Shown in pieces: positions 16,151-24,817 of a DNA stretch of 64,000 nucleotides. Both the position numbers and the translations under genes were made by a program. The notes under the pieces are model-generated. The model searched no databases and was not told the origin of the DNA. It saw only the letters and a program-made list of their open reading frames with translations. Numbering within the stretch: the stretch's first letter is position 1; every line of letters starts with the position of its first letter. This stretch comes from Pedobacter psychroterrae (GTDB lineage: Bacteria > Bacteroidota > Bacteroidia > Sphingobacteriales > Sphingobacteriaceae), in the NCBI RefSeq assembly GCF_004331695.1, contig NZ_SJSL01000001.1, positions 186,001 through 250,000 of the forward strand. The letters are read 5' to 3'.

Positions 16151-17233
16151 ATGAAATTAAGATATATATTCTACACACTGATCGTATTAGGACTTGCTTA
16201 TTTAATTTATTACAGGATCTCAGCCAATAAAAAACTGGAAAATTCCGGCCAGGGCGGTGCTGCGGTAGGAAAAGGTGCCGGGCCTGGCAAAGGCCTGCAG
16301 GTAGAGGGCGTTGTGGTCAGTGCAATTGATTTTACCAACGGTCTGGAGCTAACCGGTGCTTTAGAAGCCAATGAATCTGTTGCACTGCTCAGTGAGGTAT
16401 CAGGACTGGTAACCAAAATTAATTTCACAGAGGGCTCTAACGTGACCAAAGGGACGCTCTTGGTGAAGATAAATGACCGTGACATCCAGGCGCAGCTGGC
16501 GGATGCACTGACCAAAGAGAAGCTCTCTGCAACCAATGAAAACCGGTCAAGGCAATTACTTGACAAAGGGGCTATCAGTCAGGAAGAATATGATACTTCT
16601 CTGGCCGATCTGCAATCATTAAAATCCCAATCACAATTGATCCGTGCGCAACTTGCCAAAACAGTTATTTATGCCCCCTTTAGCGGTAAAATCGGTTTAA
16701 GGTCTATCTCTGTTGGTGAATACTTAACACCGTCCACAACTATTGCAAATCTGTCAAGCATCAATCCGCTAAAAATAAGTTTCTCTGTTCCCGAGAAATA
16801 CATCGGTCAGATAAAACTAAACTCTGATATCACTTTTACCACCGACGGCTTTTCTAAAACTTTTAGCGGCAAGGTATTTGCTATTGAGCCCGGCATCAAT
16901 ACACAGACACGAACGCTGCAGATTAAAGCTTTGGTACCCAATCCGGACAACGAGCTGTTGCCGGGTTCTTTTGCAAAAGTTAAATTGTCTCTCAGTACTA
17001 TTAAAGATGCCATATTGATCCCCAATCAGGCCATAATACCTGTTTTAAAAGGGAAAACTGTTTTTGTGACCAGAAATGGCAAGGCACAACAGGTTCCCGT
17101 TGAAGCGGGAACACGAACGGCCGATAATATATTGATAACATCCGGCTTGAAAGTTGGCGACACTGTATTAACAACCGGAGCAATGGCCGTAAAACAGGAC
17201 TCTCCTGTGAAAGTAACAGTGGTTAAAAATTAA
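16151..17233 (+). CDS. RND efflux periplasmic adaptor (membrane fusion protein)
   Basis: Start set at 16151 (MKLRYIFYTLIVLGLAYLIY), giving 360 aa with an N-terminal membrane anchor. The lipoyl/barrel-sandwich halves are visible: VALLSEVSGLVTKINFTEGS NVTKGTLLVKINDRD and VIYAPFSGKIGLRSISVGEYL, with a helical hairpin between (ATNENRSRQLLDKGAISQEE). The beta-barrel and membrane-proximal domains follow (GSFAKVKLSL, ILIPNQAIIP, VFVTRNGKAQQVPVEAG). It bridges the inner-membrane pump and outer-membrane channel. It is first in an operon with both partners, 9 bp before the pump gene. Confidence 0.93.
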   Translation: MKLRYIFYTLIVLGLAYLIYYRISANKKLENSGQGGAAVGKGAGPGKGLQVEGVVVSAIDFTNGLELTGALEANESVALLSEVSGLVTKINFTEGSNVTKGTLLVKINDRDIQAQLADALTKEKLSATNENRSRQLLDKGAISQEEYDTSLADLQSLKSQSQLIRAQLAKTVIYAPFSGKIGLRSISVGEYLTPSTTIANLSSINPLKISFSVPEKYIGQIKLNSDITFTTDGFSKTFSGKVFAIEPGINTQTRTLQIKALVPNPDNELLPGSFAKVKLSLSTIKDAILIPNQAIIPVLKGKTVFVTRNGKAQQVPVEAGTRTADNILITSGLKVGDTVLTTGAMAVKQDSPVKVTVVKN

Positions 17234-17242
17234 ATTTCCCCT

Positions 17243-20200
17243 ATGAGTATTTCAACCACGAGTATAAAACGGCCGGTGCTGGCCATCGTAATGAACCTGA
17301 TGATCTTGTTGTTTGGGGTGATCGGGTATAATTTCCTTGGCATAAGGGAGTTTCCTAATATTGACCCCACGGTAGTTTCTGTACGCACCTCCTATCCGGG
17401 TGCCAATTCGGATATCATAGAATCGCAGATTACCGAGCCACTCGAAAAATCCATAAACGGTATTGACGGTATCCGCAACATTTCATCCTCCAGCAACCAG
17501 GGAACCAGTAACATAACCATTGAGTTCAACCTGAACAAAAATATTGACGATGCTGCCAATGATGTGCGTGACAAGGTATCGCAAGCAGCAAGGAGCTTAC
17601 CAAAAGACATCGACGGAAATCCGATTGTAAGTAAGGCTGATGCTAATTCAGACGCCGTAATTACGATGACTGTTCAGAGTGACAAGCGCAATGTAATGGA
17701 ACTGAGCGACTATGCGGAAAACGTAATTGCCGAGCGCTTGCAGACCATCTCAGGGGTGAGCAGTATACAGATTCAGGGACAAAGAAAATACGCAATGCGG
17801 ATTCGCATAGACCCTGGAAAACTGGCAGCTTACGGACTGACCTCGCAGGATATAGTAACTGCTCTTGAGCGTGAGAATGTAGAGCTGCCATCGGGCAAGA
17901 TCACGGGAGCAAATACAGAATTGATTGTAAAAACGCTCGGAAAACTAACCGACGCGGTGCAATTCAATGACCTGATCGTTAAATCAGACTCCAATACGGT
18001 AGTTCGGCTAAAGGATGTAGCCTTTGCAGAAATAGGCTCGGAAAATGAGGAAACTGTATTGAGAGAATCTGGCAAACCCATGGTTGCTGTAGGCCTGATC
18101 CCACAGCCGGGCGCCAACTACCTGGACATCTCCAAAGAGTTTGACAAAAGATTTGAGCAGCTACAAAAAGATATCCCAAAAGACATCAAACTGAATATTT
18201 CCCTGGATACTACTAAATTCATTAAATCTTCTGTTACGGAAGTTGCGGAAACCATTATTCTCTCTTTAATCCTGGTGATCCTGATCATTTACCTGTTTTT
18301 CAGGGACTGGGCAATTGCCATCAGGCCTTTGATAGACATCCCGGTATCGTTGATATTCACCTTTTTTATCATGTACATTTTTGGATTTTCGATAAATGTA
18401 CTCTCCTTACTGGCCATTGTGCTGGCTACCGGACTGGTGGTGGATGATGGGATCGTGGTGACGGAAAATATCTTCAAGAAGGTGGAAGAAGGTTATTCGC
18501 CCTTTGAGGCCGCAATAAAGGGCTCAAATGAAATTTTCTTTGCCGTAATATCTATTTCTATTACGTTGGCGGCTGTATTTTTACCCGTGATCTTTCTGCA
18601 GGGTTTTGTGGGACGGCTCTTTCGAGAGTTCGGTATAGTGATAGGCGCAGCCGTGCTCATCTCAGCATTTGTATCGCTTACCCTGACACCGATGCTGAAT
18701 GCGTATCTGATGAAAAAAACAGGAAGCAAGAAATCTAAGTTCTATAATTTTACTGAACCCTATTTCGTAAAGCTAAATGAAGGCTATGCCGAAAACCTGA
18801 ATAAGTTTTTAGACAGAAAATGGCTTGCGTTTCCGATAATAGCGGTCTGCATTGGATTGATTGCTTTATTTTGGATCATCATCCCTAAAGAAACGGCACC
18901 TTATGACGACCGTAGTGCAATCAATATGAACATCAGTACTCCTGAAGGCTCTTCTTTTGCCTATACTGACCGCTTCATGATGAAGGTACAGGACATGATT
19001 ACAGATTCTGTACCTGAAAAGAAGGTAAATATCACCATCACCTCACCAGGATTTGGAGGGGCAGGTTCTACCAACAGTGGTTTTGTGAGAATGGGCTTAG
19101 TAGATCCAGGTGACAGAACACGCTCGCAGGCGGAGATTGCTGCAAAGCTGACCAGCCTTAGCAGAAAATATACGGAAGGGAAAGTTACTGTAACCCAGCA
19201 GCCTACCATTTCTGTGGGCCGGCGGGGCGGACTGCCAATAAACTACATCATCCAGGCGCAAAATTTTGAAAAACTAAGGGAGAAAGTACCCTTGTTTATG
19301 GATGAAGTGGCCAAAGATCCGACATTTACTACTTCTGATGTAAACCTGAAATTCAATAAACCCGAAATCAACCTAACAATAGACCGGGACAAGGCTAAAA
19401 ATCTTGGTGTATCTGCAGCAGATATCGGCTCTGCACTGCAACTGGGATTAAGCGGGCAACGTTTCTCTTATTTCTTTATGAATGGAAAGCAATATCAGGT
19501 GATCGGACAGTTTGAAGTAGCTGACCGCAAAGATCCACTGGACCTAAGCTCTGTATATGTAAGGAATGACAAAAACGAACTAATACAGCTGGATAACCTG
19601 GTAACGGCAAAAGAAGAAAGCAGTCCACCGCAATTGTACAGGAATAACCGCTTTACGGCAGCCACAGTTTCGGCTGGTTTGGCACCCGGCAGAAGTATTG
19701 GCGAAGGCATTGATGCCATGGACAGGATCTCAGCCAAAATACTGGATGAATCTTTTTCTACAGATCTGGGCGGGGAATCAAGGGATTTTAAAGAGAGTTC
19801 TTCTAATACACTTTTTGCTTTCGGACTTGCGCTTTTATTGGTGTATTTAATTCTTTCTGCACAGTTTGAAAGTTTCATTGATCCCATCATCATCATCATC
19901 ACTGTTCCTATGGCGGTTGCCGGTGCATTTTTGTCGCTTTGGTTGTTTGGGCAAAGCTGGAATATATTTAGCCAGATCGGTACGATCATGCTGATTGGAC
20001 TGGTCACGAAGAACGGGATTCTGATTGTAGAATTTGCCAATCAGCTAAAGGAAAAAGGGGCAAATATCCATGATGCGATCAGGGAAGCCTCGGTATCCAG
20101 GCTAAGGCCTATCTTAATGACCAGTCTGGCCATTGCCATTGGCGCATTGCCTATCGCAATGGCGCTAGGTGCCGCAGCAAAAAGCAGAATGGGCATGGGT

Positions 20201-20359
20201 ATTGTTATTGTAGGCGGCACTACCTTCTCTTTGGTGCTTACCCTATTTGTTATTCCAGCCATTTATTCATACTGGTCTAAAGAACATAAGATAAACGCAG
20301 ATTTGAATGAATCTTTAAAAACGGCATTGGATGGTGAAAAAAATGAAAACGCTAAATAA
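17243..20359 (+). CDS. RND family efflux pump, inner-membrane permease (AcrB-like)
   Basis: A 1038-aa protein with the twelve-helix, two large periplasmic loop design of hydrophobe/amphiphile exporters. The opening SIKRPVLAIVMNLMILLFGV and IREFPNIDPTVVSVRTSYPG are typical. The proton-relay Asp pair is seen in TGLVVDDGIVVTENIFKKVE of helix 4. In the second half FGQSWNIFSQIGTIMLIGLV, TKNGILIVEFANQLKE and RLRPILMTSLAIAIGALPIA are standard. It pumps small toxic molecules using the proton gradient. The exact substrate is not predictable. The TolC-type gene overlaps its 3' end. Confidence 0.95.
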   Translation: MSISTTSIKRPVLAIVMNLMILLFGVIGYNFLGIREFPNIDPTVVSVRTSYPGANSDIIESQITEPLEKSINGIDGIRNISSSSNQGTSNITIEFNLNKNIDDAANDVRDKVSQAARSLPKDIDGNPIVSKADANSDAVITMTVQSDKRNVMELSDYAENVIAERLQTISGVSSIQIQGQRKYAMRIRIDPGKLAAYGLTSQDIVTALERENVELPSGKITGANTELIVKTLGKLTDAVQFNDLIVKSDSNTVVRLKDVAFAEIGSENEETVLRESGKPMVAVGLIPQPGANYLDISKEFDKRFEQLQKDIPKDIKLNISLDTTKFIKSSVTEVAETIILSLILVILIIYLFFRDWAIAIRPLIDIPVSLIFTFFIMYIFGFSINVLSLLAIVLATGLVVDDGIVVTENIFKKVEEGYSPFEAAIKGSNEIFFAVISISITLAAVFLPVIFLQGFVGRLFREFGIVIGAAVLISAFVSLTLTPMLNAYLMKKTGSKKSKFYNFTEPYFVKLNEGYAENLNKFLDRKWLAFPIIAVCIGLIALFWIIIPKETAPYDDRSAINMNISTPEGSSFAYTDRFMMKVQDMITDSVPEKKVNITITSPGFGGAGSTNSGFVRMGLVDPGDRTRSQAEIAAKLTSLSRKYTEGKVTVTQQPTISVGRRGGLPINYIIQAQNFEKLREKVPLFMDEVAKDPTFTTSDVNLKFNKPEINLTIDRDKAKNLGVSAADIGSALQLGLSGQRFSYFFMNGKQYQVIGQFEVADRKDPLDLSSVYVRNDKNELIQLDNLVTAKEESSPPQLYRNNRFTAATVSAGLAPGRSIGEGIDAMDRISAKILDESFSTDLGGESRDFKESSSNTLFAFGLALLLVYLILSAQFESFIDPIIIIITVPMAVAGAFLSLWLFGQSWNIFSQIGTIMLIGLVTKNGILIVEFANQLKEKGANIHDAIREASVSRLRPILMTSLAIAIGALPIAMALGAAAKSRMGMGIVIVGGTTFSLVLTLFVIPAIYSYWSKEHKINADLNESLKTALDGEKNENAK

Positions 20360-21683
20360 GCACAAAATGATGTCTAAAAAGATCCTATTTTCTTTATTGG
20401 TGTTACTGGGTTATAACGCGACAGATCTCATGGCACAGGAGAAGTTGTCCCTGCAGCAGGCAATAACCATTGCCCTGCAAAATAACTACGATATAAAACT
20501 GGTAGGCAATGATGTACAAATTGCTAAAAACAATGTGAATCTGGGAAATGCAGGTATCCTGCCAAGAGTTGATGCAAGCTTTAGCGAAGGTGGAGGCATA
20601 CAGAATACCACGAGGACACAAAGCAGCGGAAATGAGCAGACATTGAATAACGTGAGAAACACTAACATGAGTTATGGTGTTGCTTTGGGATGGACCATAT
20701 TTGACGGACTGCAGATGTTCACCAATTATGAAAGGCTTAAGGAATTGCAGAAATTGGGCGAGGTGAATTCCAGGGGAGTGATCCTAACAACCATCAGCAA
20801 TGTAGTAAATGCCTATTATTCCGTTTTGAAAGAGCAGCAGCTTGTTGCTGCAAGGGATAGCGCCCTTGATGTATCCCAATTGCGCCTGAGGATTGCCAAT
20901 AATAAATTGTCTATTGGCAGAGGCTCTAAGCTGGATGTGCTTGCTGCTACAGTTGATTACAATACCGATACTACCGCCTACCTCCAGGAAATCAACCTGC
21001 TGAAAAATGCAAAGGTAAGCTTGAACCAGGTAATGGCCAGGGCGTTAGACACCGATTTTAGTACAGATACGATAGTGGCTATTGACAGCAGTCTTGACTA
21101 TACCGCCCTTGCTACACAGATGCAGCAACTAAATCCGAATCTCCAAAATGCATTCATCAATAAAAAAATAGCTGAACTAGACCTAAAGCAGATAAAAGGA
21201 CAGCGCTATCCGGTAATAGGTATAAACGGAGGATATGAATATCAGAAAAGTGCCAGTCCGACGGGATTCAATATCCAGCAGCGCGCCAATGGGTTTACCT
21301 ATGGGCTAACTGCCAGTATGAATATTTTTAATGGTTTTTTACAGCGTCAAAATGAACGTAATGCAAAGATCCTGATTAATTCATCGGAGTTAAACTTAGA
21401 AAAAACAAAGCAAGACATTGGTGCCCAGTTGCTATCGGCCTACCAGGATTATACGACTAGCATGAGCCTGCTTAGCGTGGAACGGAGCAATGTGGACATT
21501 GCTAAGCAGAATCTGGACATCACACTGGAGAAATACAGACTGGGCAGTATTGCTCCTCTGGAGCTGAGAGAGGCGCAAAGAAATTCAATAGATGCAATTG
21601 CCAGATTCCTGGAAGCGCAATTTCAGGCAAAGCTGACAGAAATCAGCCTAAAAGAAATAAGCGGCACTTTAAATATCCAATAA
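20343..21683 (+). CDS. TolC family outer-membrane efflux protein
   Basis: About 446 aa; ATGs at 20343, 20367 and 20370 are all possible, and the last two start closest to the signal peptide KKILFSLLVLLGYNATDLMA. The mature part has two repeated TolC halves: LSLQQAITIALQNNYDIKLV near the N-terminus, with the outer strand WTIFDGLQMFTNYERLK, and SMNIFNGFLQRQNERNAKI in the second half. Long coiled-coil helices lie between. It forms the outer-membrane duct of the tripartite pump. Start overlaps the end of the permease gene by 17 bp or less. Confidence 0.92.
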   Translation: MKTLNKHKMMSKKILFSLLVLLGYNATDLMAQEKLSLQQAITIALQNNYDIKLVGNDVQIAKNNVNLGNAGILPRVDASFSEGGGIQNTTRTQSSGNEQTLNNVRNTNMSYGVALGWTIFDGLQMFTNYERLKELQKLGEVNSRGVILTTISNVVNAYYSVLKEQQLVAARDSALDVSQLRLRIANNKLSIGRGSKLDVLAATVDYNTDTTAYLQEINLLKNAKVSLNQVMARALDTDFSTDTIVAIDSSLDYTALATQMQQLNPNLQNAFINKKIAELDLKQIKGQRYPVIGINGGYEYQKSASPTGFNIQQRANGFTYGLTASMNIFNGFLQRQNERNAKILINSSELNLEKTKQDIGAQLLSAYQDYTTSMSLLSVERSNVDIAKQNLDITLEKYRLGSIAPLELREAQRNSIDAIARFLEAQFQAKLTEISLKEISGTLNIQ

Positions 21684-21701
21684 GATTAGTATTTTTATCG
21701 G

Positions 21702-22556
21702 ATGATTCTAGTAGCAGACAGCGGCTCTTCAAAAACCGATTGGATGGGATATAGCCCAAATGAGACTATCACTTTCAGTACGCAGGGGATAAATCCTTAT
21801 TTCTTAAATGCGCATGACATCTTTAAGGTCTTTTCCAAAAAGAAAGAAATTGCTCAACTGGCCGATAAAGTTAAAGAGATTTACTTTTTTGGGGCAGGCT
21901 GCTCCTCTCCTGACAAGATTGAAGTAATCTCGAATGGCATTTCCTCCTTTTTCACCAATGCATACGTATCTGTAGAACATGATCTCATAGGTTCGGCATA
22001 TGCCACATGCGGAGACAATAAAGGATTGACCTGTATTTTGGGTACGGGATCGAATATCTCTTATTATGATGGCAAAGAAGTTCACAATGGTTTTCATGGA
22101 TTGGGCTATGCTTTGGGCGATGAGGGTTCAGGGACTTTCTTTGGGCGCAAACTGATCACTTCTTACTTATACCATCAAATGCCTGCTGATCTGAGTTATG
22201 AATTTGCAGACAGCTACCACATCGACAAGGAAAGTGTCATTACCAATGTTTATCAAAAGCCTTCTGCAAATATATACCTGGCTTCGATCAGCCGTTTTAT
22301 GGCTGCCCACACTGATCATCCTTTTATAAAAGAGATTTTACGCCAGGGATTTCAGGAGTTTGTGGATACTAACATCAAAGATTATAGCAATTATAAAAGT
22401 CTAGATTGCCATTTCGTTGGCTCAATAGCCTTTTATTATCAGGATATCTTAAGAGAAGTATGTGCTGCCAATGGAATAAAAGTTGGAAAAATACTCCAAA
22501 AGCCTATTGAAGGGATCTATAACTACATTTTAAAAAAAGAAGGCATTATGGCTTAG
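21702..22556 (+). CDS. BadF/BadG-type sugar kinase (N-acetylglucosamine or N-acetylmuramate kinase)
   Basis: A 284-aa ASKHA-fold kinase. The phosphate-1 motif is VADSGSSKTDWMGY (residues 4-17), the second phosphate motif is CILGTGSNISYYDG, and GLGYALGDEGSGTFFGRKLI is the signature of eukaryote-like GlcNAc kinases and bacterial MurK. It would phosphorylate an amino sugar with ATP. Such kinases in Bacteroidota (for example MurK of Tannerella) sit with murQ in peptidoglycan recycling; murQ is in this window but 21 kb away. It follows the TolC gene by 18 bp and may be read with the efflux operon. Confidence 0.82.
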   Translation: MILVADSGSSKTDWMGYSPNETITFSTQGINPYFLNAHDIFKVFSKKKEIAQLADKVKEIYFFGAGCSSPDKIEVISNGISSFFTNAYVSVEHDLIGSAYATCGDNKGLTCILGTGSNISYYDGKEVHNGFHGLGYALGDEGSGTFFGRKLITSYLYHQMPADLSYEFADSYHIDKESVITNVYQKPSANIYLASISRFMAAHTDHPFIKEILRQGFQEFVDTNIKDYSNYKSLDCHFVGSIAFYYQDILREVCAANGIKVGKILQKPIEGIYNYILKKEGIMA

Positions 22557-22725
22557 TTTCCCTGATTTTTTTTACTCCGAAAACAATACCTGCAGCAATT
22601 AAAAAGCCTACTCCCCCATCTATAGGCACATCCGGATCATCACCGGGTAAGCCCGGGTCATTACTTTGTGCGGTAGCTATAACTGACAAAAAAATCAAGA
22701 GGATAAGTATTCTGTAGCTTTTCAT
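22546..22725 (-). CDS. 59-aa exported protein with PID-CTERM-like sorting tail
   Basis: An open frame of 59 codons on the minus strand. It has a signal peptide (MKSYRILILLIFLSVIATAQ), a short Pro/Gly/Asp-rich linker (SNDPGLPGDDPDV), then PIDGGVGFLIAAGIVFGVKK, a hydrophobic helix, and a basic end IRETKP. The PIDGG motif followed by helix and positive charges matches what I recall as the PID-CTERM putative sorting signal of Bacteroidota, often found on tiny proteins like this. The processing enzyme and function are unknown. The last 11 bp overlap the 3' end of the convergent sugar kinase gene. The layout (signal, linker, motif, helix, basic tail) is unlikely by chance. Confidence 0.75.
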   Translation of the reverse strand: MKSYRILILLIFLSVIATAQSNDPGLPGDDPDVPIDGGVGFLIAAGIVFGVKKIRETKP

Positions 22726-22850
22726 GCAGCAAGTGTATTTAATTACCAGGAAAAAACAAAGAGATTTTTGAAATTATCATGACATAGCCGAAGATTCACC
22801 GACTATAAGCATTTTCATCCTGCATATTTGTAAAAAATAATACTACTTAT

Positions 22851-23627
22851 ATGAAATCGCTTGTATCTATATTACTCCTGCTTACTATGATAACGGGATC
22901 AGCCTCAACCGGCCCCATTCCTGACGAACGAAATACAGCCCATTTAATTGTGAGTATTGCCAGAAATGATTTTAAGCAGGAATACAAACTGATCTTCACA
23001 AAAAATGGAACCGATGAAGTAAACGATCTGGACGCTTTAAATATTGGGGAAGGGTATGTGAGCATTGCAGGCTTGATAAATGGATTAAAATTATCCATAG
23101 ATCAAAGAGCTACTTTGAAAGAGGCCAGAGAAGTTAAGCTATATGTTAAAGGATGGGCAACTGGAAATTATACGCTACGTATAAAAGGAAAAGAGACTTT
23201 CGACAGACTAACCCGTATTACGCTGATAGACAGGCATGCGAATAAGCGTGAATCCATAAATACAGAGGAAAAAAATTACAGCTTCCAAATTGATTTAAAT
23301 GAACCTGGGAGTCAGGGTAACGAACGGTTTAGTTTACTTTTTGAGCAACAGCAAACTCAACAGGATTTAAATAGCGCAACGGAAATAATATACCCCAATC
23401 CGTTTTCAGATAAGCTCTATATAAAAACATATAGTGACAAGCATGCGCATGCCATAGTAATCATCCGAAATTCACTGGGAGTAATTGTATCAAGGCAGCT
23501 AATAAACCTACAGCAAAACGACTCGGAAATAAGCGTAAAAGACCTGTTTACTGGAGTATACTTTATACAGCTTATAGACAAAAGCAATAATCAAACGATC
23601 TCCACATTCAAAACACTGAAAAAATGA
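22851..23627 (+). CDS. Secreted protein with type IX secretion (Por) C-terminal sorting domain
   Basis: A 258-aa protein with a signal peptide (MKSLVSILLLLTMITGSAS). The middle region (residues 20-170) has no motif I recognise and looks beta-rich. The last 80 residues are a T9SS type A sorting domain: IIYPNPFSDKLYIKTYSD, then a valine-rich strand VIIRNSLGVIVSR, DLFTGVYFIQLIDKSN and the ending KTLKK. Such domains direct cargo across the outer membrane through the type IX system, after which it is attached to the surface or released. The cargo function is unknown. Confidence 0.78.
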   Translation: MKSLVSILLLLTMITGSASTGPIPDERNTAHLIVSIARNDFKQEYKLIFTKNGTDEVNDLDALNIGEGYVSIAGLINGLKLSIDQRATLKEAREVKLYVKGWATGNYTLRIKGKETFDRLTRITLIDRHANKRESINTEEKNYSFQIDLNEPGSQGNERFSLLFEQQQTQQDLNSATEIIYPNPFSDKLYIKTYSDKHAHAIVIIRNSLGVIVSRQLINLQQNDSEISVKDLFTGVYFIQLIDKSNNQTISTFKTLKK

Positions 23628-23628
23628 G

Positions 23629-24000
23629 CTACTTAGCAGACATCAGCTCTCTACTAATCAGTAACACTTCATGATCATCAAGCGTAAGATACCCCATTTC
23701 ATAACAGAAATAGTATCTGTTGCGCTGAGCTGTTTCGAGGATATTTGTATGATAGCAAAAATTAAATCCTCTATCGCTTAAAGACTTCTTTGGCACTTTG
23801 GTTCTGCCTTTTTTATTCAGTGCCTTTAGAATATTCCTGTTTCTTCTTAATGTGCGGTTAACATTGCGCACAAAATTTAAATCATCAGCACCGGTCTGGT
23901 TATAATTATAATTGCTCCTGCAATGGTCACCACAAAATTTCTTATCTGATCTACCTTTTATTAATTCTCTACAGTTTAAGCAAAACTTTTCTGCCCTCAT
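23629..24000 (-). CDS. Small zinc-ribbon protein of unknown function
   Basis: A 123-aa protein beginning MRAEKFCLNCRELIKGRSDK, then KKFCGDHCRSNYNYN. The two CxxC/CxxxC pairs (Cys7, Cys10 and the pair near residues 23 and 27) form a likely treble-clef or zinc ribbon. The middle is very basic (RTLRRNRNILKALNKKGRTK), suggesting nucleic-acid contact. The C-terminal half includes two Tyr-rich segments. I do not know a function; related short proteins occur widely in Sphingobacteriales. It ends 1 bp from the T9SS cargo gene, convergent. Confidence 0.65.
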   Translation of the reverse strand: MRAEKFCLNCRELIKGRSDKKFCGDHCRSNYNYNQTGADDLNFVRNVNRTLRRNRNILKALNKKGRTKVPKKSLSDRGFNFCYHTNILETAQRNRYYFCYEMGYLTLDDHEVLLISRELMSAK

Positions 24001-24061
24001 AAAATAAAATTTATGAAAAGCTATACAATATTGACCAACGAGAGCAAATGTTTAGAAAATT

Positions 24062-24577
24062 TTATGCGAATTTATGCCTGCTGTCAATTCTTTTATGCAT
24101 CTCCACACTTACCATGGAGGCTACCCATGTCAGCTTTTTTTGCTCAGATACACTAAATGTTCTCGCTATTTTATCCATAATACACACACTACCAATATTA
24201 AAACCTTCTTTAGTTACAATAGGAGCAGCAGCATAGAATTTTAAGCCGAATTCGCCAGCAAGCAAAGGATTAGAATTTAGGTACAGTTCTTTAGTGATAT
24301 CCTCAAATACTGTTACGCTTTCATTTAGTATCGCTAATGAGCATAAACAAGACTGGCGATCAATTTCTAAACCTGACTCTCCGATTTGATTAGCCTTGGT
24401 CCAAACCTTATGTCTGTCTACAAAATTGATCATGGCAATGGGGGTATTTAGCATAGTGACGGTAATCGCAGCCAATTGATCAAATATTGGCTCAGATTTA
24501 GTATAAAGGATTTTATACTTCTTCAGGTTTTGCAGACGGTCCTCTTCATTTTGGGGGATCATATCCATACAGATCAT
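24062..24577 (-). CDS. GAF domain protein
   Basis: One GAF domain fills nearly the whole protein: NEEDRLQNLKKYKILYTKSE, the conserved MINFVDRHKVWTKANQIGES, the RQSCLCSLAILNESVTVFED segment, and FYAAAPIVTKEGFNIGSVCI. GAF domains bind small molecules or chromophores; Cys residues are in the usual place but no ligand can be named. No output domain is attached, so it may act as a stand-alone sensor. Start is unsure: ATG at 24577 is used, with 24562, 24604 and 24649 in the same frame. Confidence 0.72.
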   Translation of the reverse strand: MICMDMIPQNEEDRLQNLKKYKILYTKSEPIFDQLAAITVTMLNTPIAMINFVDRHKVWTKANQIGESGLEIDRQSCLCSLAILNESVTVFEDITKELYLNSNPLLAGEFGLKFYAAAPIVTKEGFNIGSVCIMDKIARTFSVSEQKKLTWVASMVSVEMHKRIDSRHKFA

Positions 24578-24817
24578 ATTCGTTGTTTTGCGTAACAAGC
24601 CCATCAGGCAATTTCCATACCTGTAATTGGAAAAGCCCTCTACTGTCATTCAAGAAGGTCAACCATAATTCAGTGTAAAATAAGCAGCAAAACGGGAAAC
24701 GGAAAGGGGAAAATTCTTACTCGTTTTGAGCGGGGAGATATCTAATGAAAAGAGGGTGGTTGAAATGCCATAACGCACCTTTCAAACACCCTCCTGGAAT
24801 ACGGCAATTACTAATGC

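Noticed and set aside
21702-22556. BadF-type kinase as part of a benzoyl-CoA or 2-hydroxyacyl-CoA dehydratase system
   Set aside because: No iron-sulfur cluster cysteines of dehydratase activators and no dehydratase subunits nearby; motifs fit amino-sugar kinases.
24650-24817. Possible small gene or RNA between the GAF and subtilase genes
   Set aside because: No start with a sensible frame, no hairpin with T-run; only purine-rich sequence is seen.
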